Assembly: GCF_030732065.1 (NCBI RefSeq)
Contig: NZ_JAVBHX010000001.1
Location: 372,001 to 436,000 of the forward strand
DNA: 64,000 nt
Direction of reading: 5' to 3'
From: Oceanimonas aquatica
GTDB taxonomy: Bacteria > Pseudomonadota > Gammaproteobacteria > Enterobacterales > Aeromonadaceae
Part shown: positions 26,724-36,578 of the stretch, in pieces
Numbering within the stretch: position 1 is the first letter of the stretch
Layout of the letters: every line of letters begins with the position of its first letter
Notes under the pieces: model-generated
What the model was told of the DNA's origin: nothing
Seen by the model: the letters and a program-made list of their open reading frames with translations, nothing else
Databases searched by the model: none
Program-made: the position numbers and the translations under genes

Positions 26724-28079
26724 ATGGCTGTACATGAAATGAACAACCCCGAGTTGATGCCGTCCACCGAGAAGGACAGAGATATCAACATCTGGGATTT
26801 CACCATGCTCTGGGCGGGCATGACCATCAACATGGGTGCCTTTACCATGGGTGCCCAGCTTTACCCGGGCCTGTCGCCCTGGACCATTATCGGTGCCATT
26901 CTGGCGGCCTACGCCATCGTGACCAGCATTCTGATCCTGGCCGGTGACATCGGCATTCGCTATGGCATTCCCTTTACCGTCTACATTCGTGGGTGCTTTG
27001 GCTACAAGGGCGCCAAGATCCCCGCCGCCTTCCGGGCCATTCCGGCCTGTTTCTGGTTCGGTTTCCAGACCTGGGTGGCGGCGGTAGCCATTGGCAAGGT
27101 GCTGGAAATGTGGGTGGGCTATACCAATACCACCATTCTTATCCTGATCTTCGGGGTACTGCAGGTGGTGAATGCCATTTACGGCATGAAGGCCATGGCC
27201 AAGTTCGACTGGGTCGCCATTCCGGCCCTGACCATTCTGATCGGTCTGGTGACCTTCTGGCTGCTGGAAACCAACAATGCCACCATCGGTGATGTGCTGG
27301 CTGCGCCTTCTCTGGACAACGGCTCTTTCGTATTTGCAGTGATGGCCATTGCCGGTATCTGGATCACCATGGGCCTGAACAGCCCGGATCTGACCCGCAA
27401 GCTGGAAGCTTCACGGGATCACAGCAGCAAGAACTTCTTCGTGCGCAACCGCAAGCCCTTTATCGCTCAGCTGGCCGGCCTGATCATCATTGGCTCCGGC
27501 ATTCTGATGGTGGGCATGATCGGTGGCATTCTCACCGGCACCTGGGACCCCATTGAAATCGTGCTTAACTCCATGAGTTCACCCATAGTGCTGATCCTGA
27601 GCATGCTGACCATCGCCTTTGCCCAGTGGTCCACCAATACCGTGGCCAACCTGATGCCGTCGGCACTGATCCTGATGAACGTGTTCCCGCGCATGAGCTT
27701 TGCTCAGGGGGTGTCCATCTCCGGAATCATTGGCCTGCTGATGATGCCCTGGTTGTTTGCCGACAACCTGCTGTGGTTCAGTGTGGTCACCTCCGGCCTG
27801 CTGGGTCCGGTGGCGGGCATCATGCTGGCCGACTTCTACCTGCTGCGCCGTGGCCGCATTCGGGTTGAAGACTTCTATGACCCCAAGGGCCCCTTTGTTT
27901 ACCAGAACAACTACAACCTGCGTGCCTTCCTGGTCTACGGCGTGTCCTTCGTGTGCAGCCTGATCTTTATGGACATGGCCTTCTTCGTGGGCCTGGTGAT
28001 CAGTGTGGTGGGCTATACCCTGCTGATGAAGCCCATCGCCAAACCGGCCGAGCTGCCTGAGGTGGCCGCCGAATCCTGA
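26724..28079 (+). CDS. NCS1-family permease (cytosine/purine/hydantoin type)
   Basis: 451 residues with about 12 membrane helices. NCS1 features include DINIWDFTMLWAGMTINMGAFTMGAQL, the GIPFTVYIRGCFGYKGAKIP stretch and FWFGFQTWVAAVAI (conserved helix 3). It imports a nucleobase or related compound such as cytosine, allantoin or hydantoin. The substrate cannot be told. A strong terminator follows, and a CRP site and palindromic operator precede it. Proximity to urease 5 kb on may hint at nitrogen scavenging, but it is not in that operon. Confidence 0.85.
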   Translation: MAVHEMNNPELMPSTEKDRDINIWDFTMLWAGMTINMGAFTMGAQLYPGLSPWTIIGAILAAYAIVTSILILAGDIGIRYGIPFTVYIRGCFGYKGAKIPAAFRAIPACFWFGFQTWVAAVAIGKVLEMWVGYTNTTILILIFGVLQVVNAIYGMKAMAKFDWVAIPALTILIGLVTFWLLETNNATIGDVLAAPSLDNGSFVFAVMAIAGIWITMGLNSPDLTRKLEASRDHSSKNFFVRNRKPFIAQLAGLIIIGSGILMVGMIGGILTGTWDPIEIVLNSMSSPIVLILSMLTIAFAQWSTNTVANLMPSALILMNVFPRMSFAQGVSISGIIGLLMMPWLFADNLLWFSVVTSGLLGPVAGIMLADFYLLRRGRIRVEDFYDPKGPFVYQNNYNLRAFLVYGVSFVCSLIFMDMAFFVGLVISVVGYTLLMKPIAKPAELPEVAAES

Positions 28080-28107
28080 GAATTTCATCGTTAATCGTGT
28101 GCTTTTG

Positions 28108-28134
28108 GCCCCGCTCTGCGGGGCCTTTTTTTTG
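28108..28134 (+). terminator. Rho-independent terminator after the NCS1 permease
   Basis: GGCCCCGC-TCT-GCGGGGCC stem followed by eight T. Confidence 0.92.
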
Positions 28135-28197
28135 TTGCTGGCAAAGGGTGAGCAGCAGGCCCGGCTGGCGCCGGGCCTGGAACTGAAGGGTAGTGGA

Positions 28198-28872
28198 TTA
28201 CTCGGCGCTTGCTTCTGTCAGCCGTTGCTGGCAAAAGCCGACAACAAGACGGGCGAGGCCGGGGTAGAAGGGACTGGCGGTGGGCTGCCGCTGGCAGCGG
28301 TGGCTGAAGGCGGGCAGCCAGTTGCACAGCTCTTCGCGCAGAAACTGGGTAAGGCCGGCCAGCGCGGTGGCCTGTGCCGGGCCGCTGAGCTCGGCGAGCT
28401 GGCGGTAGCCGCCGGCGAGATAGTCGAGCATCACCGCCAGATGATCGGCCGGCTCTTTAAAGTCGTCGGGCAGGGTCACGCCGGCGTTCGCCAGCCGCTG
28501 TGCCATGCGCTGGGCCGGCTCTGCCATAAAGCCGCCGCGCTCGGTGAGGTAACAGGAGGCATAGGGCGCGGCGCTGTGGCGGGCATCGCTTAAAAACAGG
28601 GTGGCGAAGTCCGCCGCCAGCTCCAGCCGGGGGTGTTCAAACAGGGCCAGGCCGGCAATGGCCGAGCGCAGGGCGTCGGCCTCGTCACTCAGGCCGTCTT
28701 CGGCCAGCCAGTCAAGCAGGGGAGCGGCGTCACCGGCCTGGTAGGCTTGCAGTGTGGCGTCGTCCAGCTCTTTGCTCATCAGGGTGGCCAGCCACTGGCA
28801 CAGCAGGGCCTGCCGTTGCCAGTGTTCGTGGGTCAGTGGCAGGCCGGTGCCTGCCTGGTTTGCTTGTGTCAT
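28198..28872 (-). CDS. torD: TMAO reductase chaperone TorD
   Basis: 224 residues, cytoplasmic, all-helical TorD/DmsD fold. It binds the TorA twin-arginine leader and proofreads cofactor insertion before Tat export. Family-typical stretches include LALFEHPRLELAADFATLFL, the PYASCYL stretch after it, and EPADHLAVMLDYLAGG (the EPxDHxxxxLxxL motif). The start codon overlaps the torA stop by one base (TAATG), consistent with translational coupling and the order torE-C-A-D. Confidence 0.93.
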   Translation of the reverse strand: MTQANQAGTGLPLTHEHWQRQALLCQWLATLMSKELDDATLQAYQAGDAAPLLDWLAEDGLSDEADALRSAIAGLALFEHPRLELAADFATLFLSDARHSAAPYASCYLTERGGFMAEPAQRMAQRLANAGVTLPDDFKEPADHLAVMLDYLAGGYRQLAELSGPAQATALAGLTQFLREELCNWLPAFSHRCQRQPTASPFYPGLARLVVGFCQQRLTEASAE

Positions 28873-31340
28873 TAAATCTCCACCAGTTGCGGGCCGCCAA
28901 AGGAAGTGACTGCCGGCGCCTCGCCGGTAAATTTCTCGATCTCCACCAGGCAGGTGTTGGCACTGGGCGCCTGCGCCAGTTTGGAACTGCCCACGTCCAG
29001 CGTCAGGGTATTGGGGTCGCCGTAAGTGTCCAGCGCGCCTATGCTGGCGTCTACCGGGCCGTACCAGGCGCCTTCATGAATGCGCACCACGCCCGGCGGG
29101 AAGAGGTCCGAGACCCGGGCGCCGGCCAGCAGTTGGCCCCGGCCGTTGAATACCCGCACCAGATCGCCGTCGGCAATGCCGCGGGCGGCGGCGTCATCGG
29201 GGTTGATGTAAATGGGCTCCCGGCCTTGCACCGCATAGGTGGCGCGGTATTCATCCGACTCGCACATCTGGGAGTGCAGGCGCTGATCCGGGTGCACCGA
29301 CTGCAGCCACAGCGGGTGCTTGTCGGAGCCCGGACCACCGTGGGAGCGCTCGGCCTTTTCCATCCACATGGGGTGAGACTTGCAGTCGTCGTAGCCGTAG
29401 CTGCCGATTTTGCGGCTGCTGATCTCGATAAAGCCCGAGGGGGTGCCCACGGCGTTCACTTCCGGGTCTTCTCGGAAATCGGCGTGACGCACCCAGTTTT
29501 CACCCTCACCAAAGTCCACGTAGCCGGCTTCCCAGAACTCGTCGAATTCGGGCATGGGATAGCTGTCCTTGTTGGCGTCTTTACATTCGTTGTAAAGCTG
29601 CTCCAGCCACTGGCGTTCGTCCTTGCCTTGAGTGTATTCCTCGTGGCGGCCATAGCGGCGGCACAGCTCGGTGAAAATGTCGAAGTCGCTGCGGGAATGA
29701 AACAGCGGATCCACCAGCTTGTGCATGGCCAGCAGGCCACGCTTGACGTAGGAGCCGTAAATGTCGATGTCGTTGCGTTCAAACTGGGTACAGGCCGGCA
29801 GTACCAGATCCGAGAACCGGCAGGTGGCGTTCCAGGAATAATCGATGGTGACCACGGTTTCCAGCTTGCGAAACGCCTGCTTCATGCGGTTGTGATCCTG
29901 GTGGTGATGCCAGGGGTTGCAGCCGCTGAACACGCACATTTTTACGTCGGGGAAGGTGACTTCGCCGCCGTTATACTGAATTTTGCCGCCCGGCTCCAGC
30001 AGGCAGTCGATCCAGCGGGCCACCGGAATAATGCGGCTGGCACCCTTGAAGTCGTTGTTGTCGTGCACCGGCTTCTTCCCCGGATCCAGGTTGCGGGGAA
30101 AGCCGCCCGGGGCGCTGGCACTGGTGCCGGGCACACCGATGGAGCTGTAGTGGTGGGCATAGCTGATGCCGCCGCCGGGCAGGCCGATCTGCCCCAGCAT
30201 GGCCGCCACCACGGCACCGGCCCAGTAGGGCTGCTCGCCATGTTGCTGGCGCTGAATGGCCCAGCCAAACATCAGCTGGGTGCGCCCCGAGGCCAGCAGG
30301 CGGGCAAAGTCGCGAATGGCGTCGGCCTCAATGCCGCAGATGGCGGCGGCCCATTCCGGGGTTTTTTCCACCTTGTCTTCGGTCTTGCCCAGCACATAGT
30401 CCATAAAGGGCTCAAACCCGAGGGTATAAATGCCGAGGAATTTTTCGTCGTGCAGCTTTTCACTGTACAGGGTGTGAGCAATGGCCAGCATAAAGGCCAC
30501 ATCGGTCTGCGGATTGATGTACTGGTGCTCGCATTCCAGGTATTGCCGGGTTTTGGAGCGAACCGGATCCACGCAGATGACCTTGATCTCGCCCTTGGCG
30601 ACTTTTTCCTTCAGTTGCGCAAGGTAGCCGTAGGACTGGTGGGTTTCGCAGTTCCAGCCCACCTGCAGGTTCTTGACCGGATCGTTGGCCCACAAAATCA
30701 GGGTGTTGGTGTTTTCCAGGATCAGCGGCCAGGAGGTGCCTTGGTCGTAGACTTCGGTGGAGCCCAGCACATAGGGCATAATCACCTGGCCGGCACCGGT
30801 GGAGTAGTCGCCCACCTTGCTGACAAAGTTGCCGTGCAGATTGACGCCCCGCTGCATGTGGCTGCCGCAGCTGTGAAACTGGCCGGTCTGGCGCCAGCCG
30901 GTGGCGCCGGCATACAGTGCCCAAGGGCCGTACTGGGTTTGCACCCGCTCCAGCTCTTCATGGAACAGGTCCAGGGCTTCATCCCAGGTGACCCGCACAA
31001 AGCGGTTGTCGCCGCGCTGGCTGGTGTCGCTGTTGTGGCGGTGCTTGAGCCAGTCGAGACGTACCATGGGATAGCGAATGCGCGACGGGTTGTAAATCAG
31101 CCCCTTGATGCCGTTGAGCATGTCGGTGGGGTGCTGATCCAGTTCAAAGGGTTTGACCTCGGTGACCACGCCGCCTTTTACCAGGGCCTTGAAGGCCCCC
31201 CAGTGGGAGCCGGCCATTTTCCAGCTGCCCTCGGCGGTGACTGCCGCCTCGGCGGTGCGCACCAGCAGACCGGGGCCTATCAGGGCCGCGGCAGAGCCCG
31301 CCGCCAGCCCCTGAAGAAAACGTCTTCTTGAAATTGCCAT
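28872..31340 (-). CDS. torA: Trimethylamine-N-oxide reductase catalytic subunit TorA
   Basis: 822 residues. Periplasmic bis-MGD molybdoenzyme, the terminal reductase for TMAO. Twin-arginine leader SRRRFLQG at 4-11 followed by a hydrophobic stretch and an A-x-A cleavage region near residue 32. Ser180 in [11 protein letters not shown] aligns with the Mo-ligating serine of the DMSO/TMAO reductase family. The MGD-binding strands and [14 protein letters not shown], typical of TorA rather than BisC, are present. Follows torC by 12 bp. Confidence 0.95.
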   Translation of the reverse strand: MAISRRRFLQGLAAGSAAALIGPGLLVRTAEAAVTAEGSWKMAGSHWGAFKALVKGGVVTEVKPFELDQHPTDMLNGIKGLIYNPSRIRYPMVRLDWLKHRHNSDTSQRGDNRFVRVTWDEALDLFHEELERVQTQYGPWALYAGATGWRQTGQFHSCGSHMQRGVNLHGNFVSKVGDYSTGAGQVIMPYVLGSTEVYDQGTSWPLILENTNTLILWANDPVKNLQVGWNCETHQSYGYLAQLKEKVAKGEIKVICVDPVRSKTRQYLECEHQYINPQTDVAFMLAIAHTLYSEKLHDEKFLGIYTLGFEPFMDYVLGKTEDKVEKTPEWAAAICGIEADAIRDFARLLASGRTQLMFGWAIQRQQHGEQPYWAGAVVAAMLGQIGLPGGGISYAHHYSSIGVPGTSASAPGGFPRNLDPGKKPVHDNNDFKGASRIIPVARWIDCLLEPGGKIQYNGGEVTFPDVKMCVFSGCNPWHHHQDHNRMKQAFRKLETVVTIDYSWNATCRFSDLVLPACTQFERNDIDIYGSYVKRGLLAMHKLVDPLFHSRSDFDIFTELCRRYGRHEEYTQGKDERQWLEQLYNECKDANKDSYPMPEFDEFWEAGYVDFGEGENWVRHADFREDPEVNAVGTPSGFIEISSRKIGSYGYDDCKSHPMWMEKAERSHGGPGSDKHPLWLQSVHPDQRLHSQMCESDEYRATYAVQGREPIYINPDDAAARGIADGDLVRVFNGRGQLLAGARVSDLFPPGVVRIHEGAWYGPVDASIGALDTYGDPNTLTLDVGSSKLAQAPSANTCLVEIEKFTGEAPAVTSFGGPQLVEI

Positions 31341-31352
31341 TGTGTTCTCTCC

Positions 31353-32540
31353 TTAATGCGCGCCGTCGGTGTAGTCGGACGAATGTTTCTGCAGGTACTT
31401 GAGCACCAGCGCCTGGGTGGCGGCATCCATGTTGGTAAAGCCCACCATACCGGAGAACATGCCCGGCCAGGTGTTGGCATCAAAATGCGCCTCTGCGGGC
31501 TGGGAGTGGCACACGCTGCAGGCGGTGCGGTAGGTATCCCGGGCATAGCTCCAGATGTCTTCCGCTTCCGGCAGCAGGGCACCTTGCTCGGCCCACAGCG
31601 CCACTTCCACCGGCTCCCAGGGCAGACCGGTCATGTCATCGACCTTGGCGTCACCCAGCAGTTTCACCAGGGTCTCGTCCTGAGCGAACTCCTTCTCCAG
31701 CACCAGGCTGGTGATGTTCATGCCAAAGTCTTCATACAACACTCGGCCAAAGCCCCGGGTCTTGCGCCATGCTGGCACCAGTAGTTTGACGCTGTCGCCG
31801 CTTTCTTCTAGCAGTTTCACCGGGCTGGCCGCTTCCAGCTCGCCGGCGGGCTGAGTGCGCTCTTCATCCAGGTACAGGGTGATGGCCTTGACGGTGTAAT
31901 AGCTGTTGCCTTCATCCGGGCTCAGCCCCTGCGCGCGCTGCTCCAGCTGGTCGAGCGCCGGATCCTTGAAGGTCATCTGCTCGGGCAGGTGGTGAGCAAT
32001 GCCTTTATGGCAGTCGATACAGCTCTGGTTGCGTTCGGCGGCGGGCTTCATAAAGCGGCGTGCCTCGTCGGACATCACTTCCCAGTTCATGCTGTTGTAG
32101 TCGTGGCAGTTGCGGCATTCCAGCGAGCCATTGGCGGAGAACCGCGCCCATTCGTGCTGGGCCAGCTCCAGGCGTTTTTCCAGGAACTTTTCTCGAGTGT
32201 CGATGGTGCCGAAGATCTTGCCCCAGACTTCCTTGCTGGCCTGCATCTTGCGGGCAATCTTGTCGGTCCAGTCATGAGGTACGTGGCAGTCGGGGCAGGT
32301 GGCGCGCACGCCGGAGCGGTTCGACCAGTGCACCGTGCCCTGCAGTTCCTCGTAGGGGTTGTTCTGCATTTCGTGACAACCGATACAGAACTGCTCGGTG
32401 TTGGTGGCTTCCAGGGCGGTGTTGAAGCCGCCCCAGAAGATGATACCGGCCACAAAGCTCACCAGAACCACGGCTCCCAGGCTGAGGTGAACCGGCGGAC
32501 GCTTGAGCGTTTTCCAGAGTTTGCAAATAAGTGTTTTCAT
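31353..32540 (-). CDS. torC: Pentaheme c-type cytochrome TorC
   Basis: 395 residues. One N-terminal membrane anchor (about 20-38), then a NapC/NirT-type tetraheme domain with CIGCH, CPDCH, CRNCH and CIDCH, and a C-terminal mono-heme domain with CSVCH. Five haems in all, as in E. coli TorC. It passes electrons from menaquinol to TorA in the periplasm. It lies between torE and torA in the same operon. Confidence 0.95.
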   Translation of the reverse strand: MKTLICKLWKTLKRPPVHLSLGAVVLVSFVAGIIFWGGFNTALEATNTEQFCIGCHEMQNNPYEELQGTVHWSNRSGVRATCPDCHVPHDWTDKIARKMQASKEVWGKIFGTIDTREKFLEKRLELAQHEWARFSANGSLECRNCHDYNSMNWEVMSDEARRFMKPAAERNQSCIDCHKGIAHHLPEQMTFKDPALDQLEQRAQGLSPDEGNSYYTVKAITLYLDEERTQPAGELEAASPVKLLEESGDSVKLLVPAWRKTRGFGRVLYEDFGMNITSLVLEKEFAQDETLVKLLGDAKVDDMTGLPWEPVEVALWAEQGALLPEAEDIWSYARDTYRTACSVCHSQPAEAHFDANTWPGMFSGMVGFTNMDAATQALVLKYLQKHSSDYTDGAH

Positions 32541-32585
32541 GGTGCTGCTCGCTTCACAAGGTGGAATTCAGAGAGAGAAGTGGGA

Positions 32586-32753
32586 TCAACCGTGCCCGGG
32601 TGGCCCGAATACCAGCTGAAGCATCCACACGGCAAAGCCGTAACCGCCAACACAGATAATGCTGAGCAGAGGAAAAAGCACCAGGGTCATAAAGAGCAGC
32701 GACAACCACTCTCGCCCCTTGCTGGTTGCACCGTCGATAGGTTTATTTTTCAT
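32586..32753 (-). CDS. torE: TorE/NapE-type small membrane protein
   Basis: 55 residues. A charged start (MKNKPIDGATSKGREW) leads into a single membrane span (about 17-45, with FPLLSIICVGGYGFAVWM), the typical NapE/TorE family pattern. It is the first gene of the tor operon, with a 45-bp gap to torC. TorE occurs with torCAD in Vibrio and Shewanella; its role is not established but it probably assists the electron-transfer complex. Confidence 0.88.
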   Translation of the reverse strand: MKNKPIDGATSKGREWLSLLFMTLVLFPLLSIICVGGYGFAVWMLQLVFGPPGHG

Positions 32754-32820
32754 GGTGGGTACCTTGTTTCTTTTTGCAGGGACTCATTGGCAAGCCACAA
32801 CCACTGCCAGGACAGTCTCG

Positions 32821-32826
32821 AGTATA
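32821..32826 (-). promoter_or_regulatory. -10 element of the tor operon
   Basis: TATACT on the minus strand, 22 bp downstream of the FNR-type box. Predicted transcript start at 32814, about 60 bp before the torE ATG. The spacing puts the box centre at -41.5, the class II FNR position. Confidence 0.7.
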
Positions 32827-32848
32827 GGCCTTGACGTTCAAGGTGTAG

Positions 32849-32862
32849 TTGATCCCCGTCAA
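32849..32862 (-). promoter_or_regulatory. FNR-type binding site for the tor operon
   Basis: TTGAC-GGGG-ATCAA on the minus strand, one mismatch from the consensus TTGAT-N4-ATCAA. Centre at 32855.5, exactly 41.5 bp upstream of the start implied by TATACT. Indicates anaerobic activation by FNR. CRP would prefer a different core. Confidence 0.75.
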
Positions 32863-33126
32863 ACCCGCCAAGACCTTGAAAATCAGATGCTTGCTTTCCG
32901 ACCAGCGAGGGCTGCTATTTTTAAAAAGTATATTGCACTGGGCTGGTGCCGATGCACACGGCTTTGTCCCATTTTGGTGAAATGGTTTTGTTTGAAACAG
33001 TTTTACGTTGTTTAAATACCGAGCAATCGTTCGCAATTATATGTTTTTAAAAGGCTTTTGAATTTTGGCGCGGTTAATGCAGAAAGAATTGTCAATCAGC
33101 CTGTTCATTATGGTCCGAGCCACCTT

Positions 33127-33993
33127 ATGCACCAAAGACATGCAAGCTTGCCGCGTTCGTCTGCCGGTTACGGGCCGGCCCGGCAGTGGCCCGCACACCT
33201 CAGCCTGCAACTGGCCGAAGGCCCCACGCGCACGCAAGTAAAGGACATGGCGTTCAGCGGTCCGTTGCGCATTCAGCGTCCGTTTTACCCGGAAGGAAAG
33301 CTCTGCCACCTCTACCTGTTGCATCCGCCCGGTGGCCTGGTGTCGGGCGACCGCTTGAGCATAGAGATACAGGTCCAGGCTCACAGCCAGGGGCTGCTGA
33401 CCACGCCTTCGGCGGGCAAGGTGTACCGGCAGGACAGCGCCGGTGTGGCCCAGGGACAACGGGTGCAGCTGCGGCTGGAAGAGGGCGCCGAGCTGGAATG
33501 GCTGCCCCAGGAAACCATCGTCTACCGGGGGGCCAACGCCGGGCTCGATTTGCATATCGAGCTGGCCGACAACGCCCGTTTTATCGGCTGGGAGCTGGTG
33601 TGCCTGGGCCGTCCCGCCGGCGAGCAGTGGTTTGATGCAGGCAGCCTCACTCAGCGGCTGCAACTGTGGCGGGCAGGGCGCCTGGTGCTGAACGAACGAT
33701 TACACCTGAATGCCGTTGATGCGGTGCATCAAAGCCGGGCCGGCCTGCATGGCTCCTGTGTGTTCGGCACCCTGGTAGCGGCCGGCCCCGGGTTGAACGA
33801 TGAACTGATAACAGCCCTGCGTGAGACGCTGGCCGCAGGCTTCAGCGTGACCGAGCGCCTGGGGGTGCTGCTGGTGCGTTACCTGGGTAACGACATGACC
33901 GCCTGCCGCGACGGCATGTGGCGAGCCTGGGAGCTTGTTCGCCCGGCCGTGCTGGGACGCCCGGCCTGTTTCCCCCGGATCTGGTTTACCTGA
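33127..33993 (+). CDS. ureD: Urease accessory protein UreD (UreH)
   Basis: 288 residues from ATG 33127 (a TTG at 33058 would add 23). Scaffold of the UreDFG complex that delivers nickel to apo-urease. Recognisable pattern: GPLRIQRPFYPEG, HLYLLHPPGGLVSGDRLSI, LTTPSAGKVYR, ELEWLPQETIVYRGA and RYLG near the end. First gene of the ureDABC-EFG-J cluster. The long N-terminal extension of the TTG form is not seen in the family, and no clear ribosome site supports either start. Confidence 0.9.
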   Translation: MHQRHASLPRSSAGYGPARQWPAHLSLQLAEGPTRTQVKDMAFSGPLRIQRPFYPEGKLCHLYLLHPPGGLVSGDRLSIEIQVQAHSQGLLTTPSAGKVYRQDSAGVAQGQRVQLRLEEGAELEWLPQETIVYRGANAGLDLHIELADNARFIGWELVCLGRPAGEQWFDAGSLTQRLQLWRAGRLVLNERLHLNAVDAVHQSRAGLHGSCVFGTLVAAGPGLNDELITALRETLAAGFSVTERLGVLLVRYLGNDMTACRDGMWRAWELVRPAVLGRPACFPRIWFT

Positions 33994-34017
33994 ATCATTG
34001 TTACTGGAGTATGCACG

Positions 34018-34320
34018 ATGGAGCTCAGCCCAAGAGAAAAAGACAAGCTGTTGCTGTTTACCGCCGCCCTGCTGGCCGAGCGCCGGCTGGCCCGGGGCCT
34101 GCGGCTTAACTACCCGGAAGCGGTGGCCTATCTGTCGGCGGCGGTGATGGAAGGGGCCCGGGACGGCCGCACCGTGGCCGAGTTGATGGGCAAGGGCCGC
34201 ACCTGGCTTACCCGGGAGCAGGTGATGGACGGCGTGCCCGAGCTGGTGCACGAGGTACAGGTGGAAGCCACCTTTCCCGACGGCACCAAACTGGTGACAT
34301 TGCATGATCCCATTCAGTAA
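34018..34320 (+). CDS. ureA: Urease gamma subunit
   Basis: 100 residues, the standard size for the separate gamma subunit. Conserved [23 protein letters not shown] start, [21 protein letters not shown] and [17 protein letters not shown] end. Structural subunit of the (alpha-beta-gamma)3 urease. 24 bp after ureD. Confidence 0.97.
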   Translation: MELSPREKDKLLLFTAALLAERRLARGLRLNYPEAVAYLSAAVMEGARDGRTVAELMGKGRTWLTREQVMDGVPELVHEVQVEATFPDGTKLVTLHDPIQ

Positions 34321-34329
34321 GGAGACAAC

Positions 34330-34650
34330 ATGATCCCCGGAGAACTGCAACTGGCCGCCGGCGACATTGAGCTGAACGCCGGTCGCGAGCGGCGTGAGAT
34401 CACCGTAGCCAATATCGGCGATCGGCCCATTCAGGTGGGCTCCCATTATCACTTTGCCGAGGTCAACCCGGCGCTGACCTTTGATAGGGCTGAGGCTCGC
34501 GGCTTTCGTCTCGATATTGCCGCCGGCACCGCGGTGCGTTTTGAGCCGGGCCAGCACCGCACCGTGACCCTGGTGGCCATGGGCGGTAAACGCCGAATCT
34601 TTGGATTTCGCGGCGATGTCATGGGCCCGCTTGAAGGAAAGCAGCCATGA
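34330..34650 (+). CDS. ureB: Urease beta subunit
   Basis: 106 residues, normal length. MIPGELQ start, [34 protein letters not shown] and [15 protein letters not shown] are diagnostic. Its last bases overlap the ureC start (ATGA). Confidence 0.97.
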   Translation: MIPGELQLAAGDIELNAGRERREITVANIGDRPIQVGSHYHFAEVNPALTFDRAEARGFRLDIAAGTAVRFEPGQHRTVTLVAMGGKRRIFGFRGDVMGPLEGKQP

Positions 34651-36353
34651 GCAGGATCAGCCGCGCGGCCTATGCCGATATGTTTGGCCCCACCACCGGG
34701 GACAGAGTGCGCCTGGCCGACACCGAACTCTGGATAGCCGTGGAGCGGGATCTCACTCTCTACGGCGAGGAGGTCAAGTTCGGCGGTGGCAAGGTCATTC
34801 GTGACGGCATGGGCCAGAGCCAGGCGGTACGCGCCGACAGCGTGGATACCGTGATCACCAATGCCCTGATCGTGGATCACTGGGGCATCGTCAAGGCCGA
34901 TGTGGCGCTCAAGGACGGCCGCATTCACGCCATCGGCAAGGCCGGCAACCCGGATATTCAGGACGGCATTACCATCAATGTGGGCCCGGGCACCGAAGTG
35001 ATTGCCGGTGAAGGCCATATTCTCACCGCCGGCGGCGTGGACACCCATATTCATTACATCTGCCCCCAGCAGACGGAAGAAGCGCTGTGCTCGGGCATGA
35101 CCACCATGATCGGCGGTGGCACCGGGCCGGCCACCGGCTCCAAGGCCACCACCTGCACCCCGGGCGAGTGGCACCTTGCCCGCATGTTGCAGGCCACCGA
35201 TGGCCTGCCCATGAACTTCGGCTTTCTCGGCAAGGGCTGTGCCAGCCAGCCCGAGGCCCTGCGCGAGCAGCTGGAGGCGGGCGCCATGGGGCTTAAAATT
35301 CATGAAGACTGGGGCGCCACCCCGGCGGCCATCGACTGCTGTTTGTCGGTGGCGGAAGAATACGATGTGCAGATCGCCATTCATTCCGACACCCTTAACG
35401 AGTCGGGCTTTGTGGAAGATACGCTGGGGGCCTTCAAGGGGCGCACCATTCATACCTTTCACACCGAAGGGGCCGGTGGCGGCCATGCGCCCGACATTCT
35501 CACCGCCTGTAGTCTGCCCAACGTGCTGCCGTCGTCCACCAACCCGACCCGGCCCTACACGGTCAATACCGTGGACGAGCACCTCGACATGCTGATGGTG
35601 TGCCATCACCTGGATCCGGCCATTCCCGAAGACGTGGCCTTTGCCGACTCGCGCATTCGCAAGGAAACCATTGCCGCCGAAGACATTTTGCAGGATCTGG
35701 GGGTGATTTCGATGATGTCGTCCGACAGTCAGGCCATGGGCCGGGTGGGCGAGGTGGTGTGCCGCACCTGGCAGACCGCCCACAAAATGAAGGTGCAGCG
35801 CGGCCCACTGCCGCAAGAGCCCATTGCCGGTGCCGACAATTTTCGCGTGAAACGCTATATCGCCAAATACACCATCAACCCGGCCATTGCTCACGGTGTG
35901 GGTCATGAAGTGGGCTCGGTGGAAACCGGCAAGCTGGCGGATCTGGTGCTGTGGAGCCCGGCGTTCTTCGGCATCAAGCCCGCCTTAATCATCAAGGGCG
36001 GCACCATTGCTTACGCGCCCATGGGCGACGTCAATGGCTCCATTCCCACACCCCAGCCGGTGCACTACCGGCCCATGTACGGTGCCTTTGGCAATGCGGC
36101 CGCCGCCAGCAGCCTGACCTTTGTCAGTAAAGCTGCGCTGGCCCATGACTTGCCCGGCAAACTGGGCCTTCAGCGCCGGCTGGTGGCTTGCGAGCACACC
36201 CGCGATATCACCAAGGCGGACATGATCCACAACGGTGCCACGCCCAGCATAGAGGTGGACGCCCAGACCTACGAGGTTTACTGCGATGGCGAGCTGCTTA
36301 CCTGCGAGCCGGCCACGGTACTACCCCTGGCCCAGCTGTATTCGCTGTTTTAG
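34647..36353 (+). CDS. ureC: Urease alpha (catalytic) subunit
   Basis: 568 residues. All active-site residues are present at the Klebsiella numbering: nickel ligands His134, His136, carbamylated Lys217, His246, His272 and Asp360, and the catalytic His320 of the mobile flap (MVCHHLDP). It hydrolyses urea to ammonia and carbamate in the cytoplasm. Overlaps ureB by 4 bp. It is followed by a 225-bp insertion of palindromic repeats before ureE. Confidence 0.98.
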   Translation: MSRISRAAYADMFGPTTGDRVRLADTELWIAVERDLTLYGEEVKFGGGKVIRDGMGQSQAVRADSVDTVITNALIVDHWGIVKADVALKDGRIHAIGKAGNPDIQDGITINVGPGTEVIAGEGHILTAGGVDTHIHYICPQQTEEALCSGMTTMIGGGTGPATGSKATTCTPGEWHLARMLQATDGLPMNFGFLGKGCASQPEALREQLEAGAMGLKIHEDWGATPAAIDCCLSVAEEYDVQIAIHSDTLNESGFVEDTLGAFKGRTIHTFHTEGAGGGHAPDILTACSLPNVLPSSTNPTRPYTVNTVDEHLDMLMVCHHLDPAIPEDVAFADSRIRKETIAAEDILQDLGVISMMSSDSQAMGRVGEVVCRTWQTAHKMKVQRGPLPQEPIAGADNFRVKRYIAKYTINPAIAHGVGHEVGSVETGKLADLVLWSPAFFGIKPALIIKGGTIAYAPMGDVNGSIPTPQPVHYRPMYGAFGNAAAASSLTFVSKAALAHDLPGKLGLQRRLVACEHTRDITKADMIHNGATPSIEVDAQTYEVYCDGELLTCEPATVLPLAQLYSLF

Positions 36354-36357
36354 GAGC

Positions 36358-36517
36358 GTCATTCCCACGAAAGTGGGAATCCAGAACATGCTGCACTGTC
36401 CTGAAGCCCCTGCATTGTCTGCAGATCCGCACTGGACCCCCGCCTTCGCGGGGGTGACAGAAGATACTGCAGCCATTCCTGCGAAGGAACGTCATTCCGG
36501 CGAAGGCGGAAATCCAG
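36358..36517. repeat. Cluster of three 27-bp palindromic repeats between ureC and ureE
   Basis: Copies at 36358-36384 (+), 36432-36458 (inverted) and 36491-36517 (+), each 27 bp with a fixed GTCA start and CCAG end and a central stem (for example TTCCCACGAAAGTGGGAA). A partial copy lies at about 36472-36490. Consensus GTCATTCCSRCGAARGYGGRA then ATCCAG. REP/BIME-like organisation. Lies within the urease operon, so it could form strong mRNA hairpins separating structural from accessory genes. Confidence 0.85.
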
Positions 36518-36578
36518 GGCTGGCAGCAAGGTGAAGCAGGCAAGTGCGACCAGAATGACTGATATCCGGAGGAAACTG

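Larger units (their letters stand above)
32754..33126. other. 373-bp divergent region between tor and urease operons
   Basis: Low-GC stretch holding the tor promoter on the minus strand (FNR site and -10 listed separately). The ureD side (32940-33060) is AT-rich (GTTTAAATACC, AATTATATG) and likely carries the urease promoter, but no pair of hexamers with correct spacing is convincing. Confidence 0.5.

Noticed and set aside
28752-31331. 859-codon open frame on the plus strand opposite torA
   Set aside because: Antisense shadow of a high-GC gene; torA is complete with all motifs, and the product resembles no protein family.
34449-35906. 485-codon frame opposite ureB-ureC
   Set aside because: Antisense shadow; urease genes are complete.
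36358-36517. CRISPR array
   Set aside because: Repeats are palindromic and alternate in orientation, spacers are irregular, and no cas genes exist in the window.
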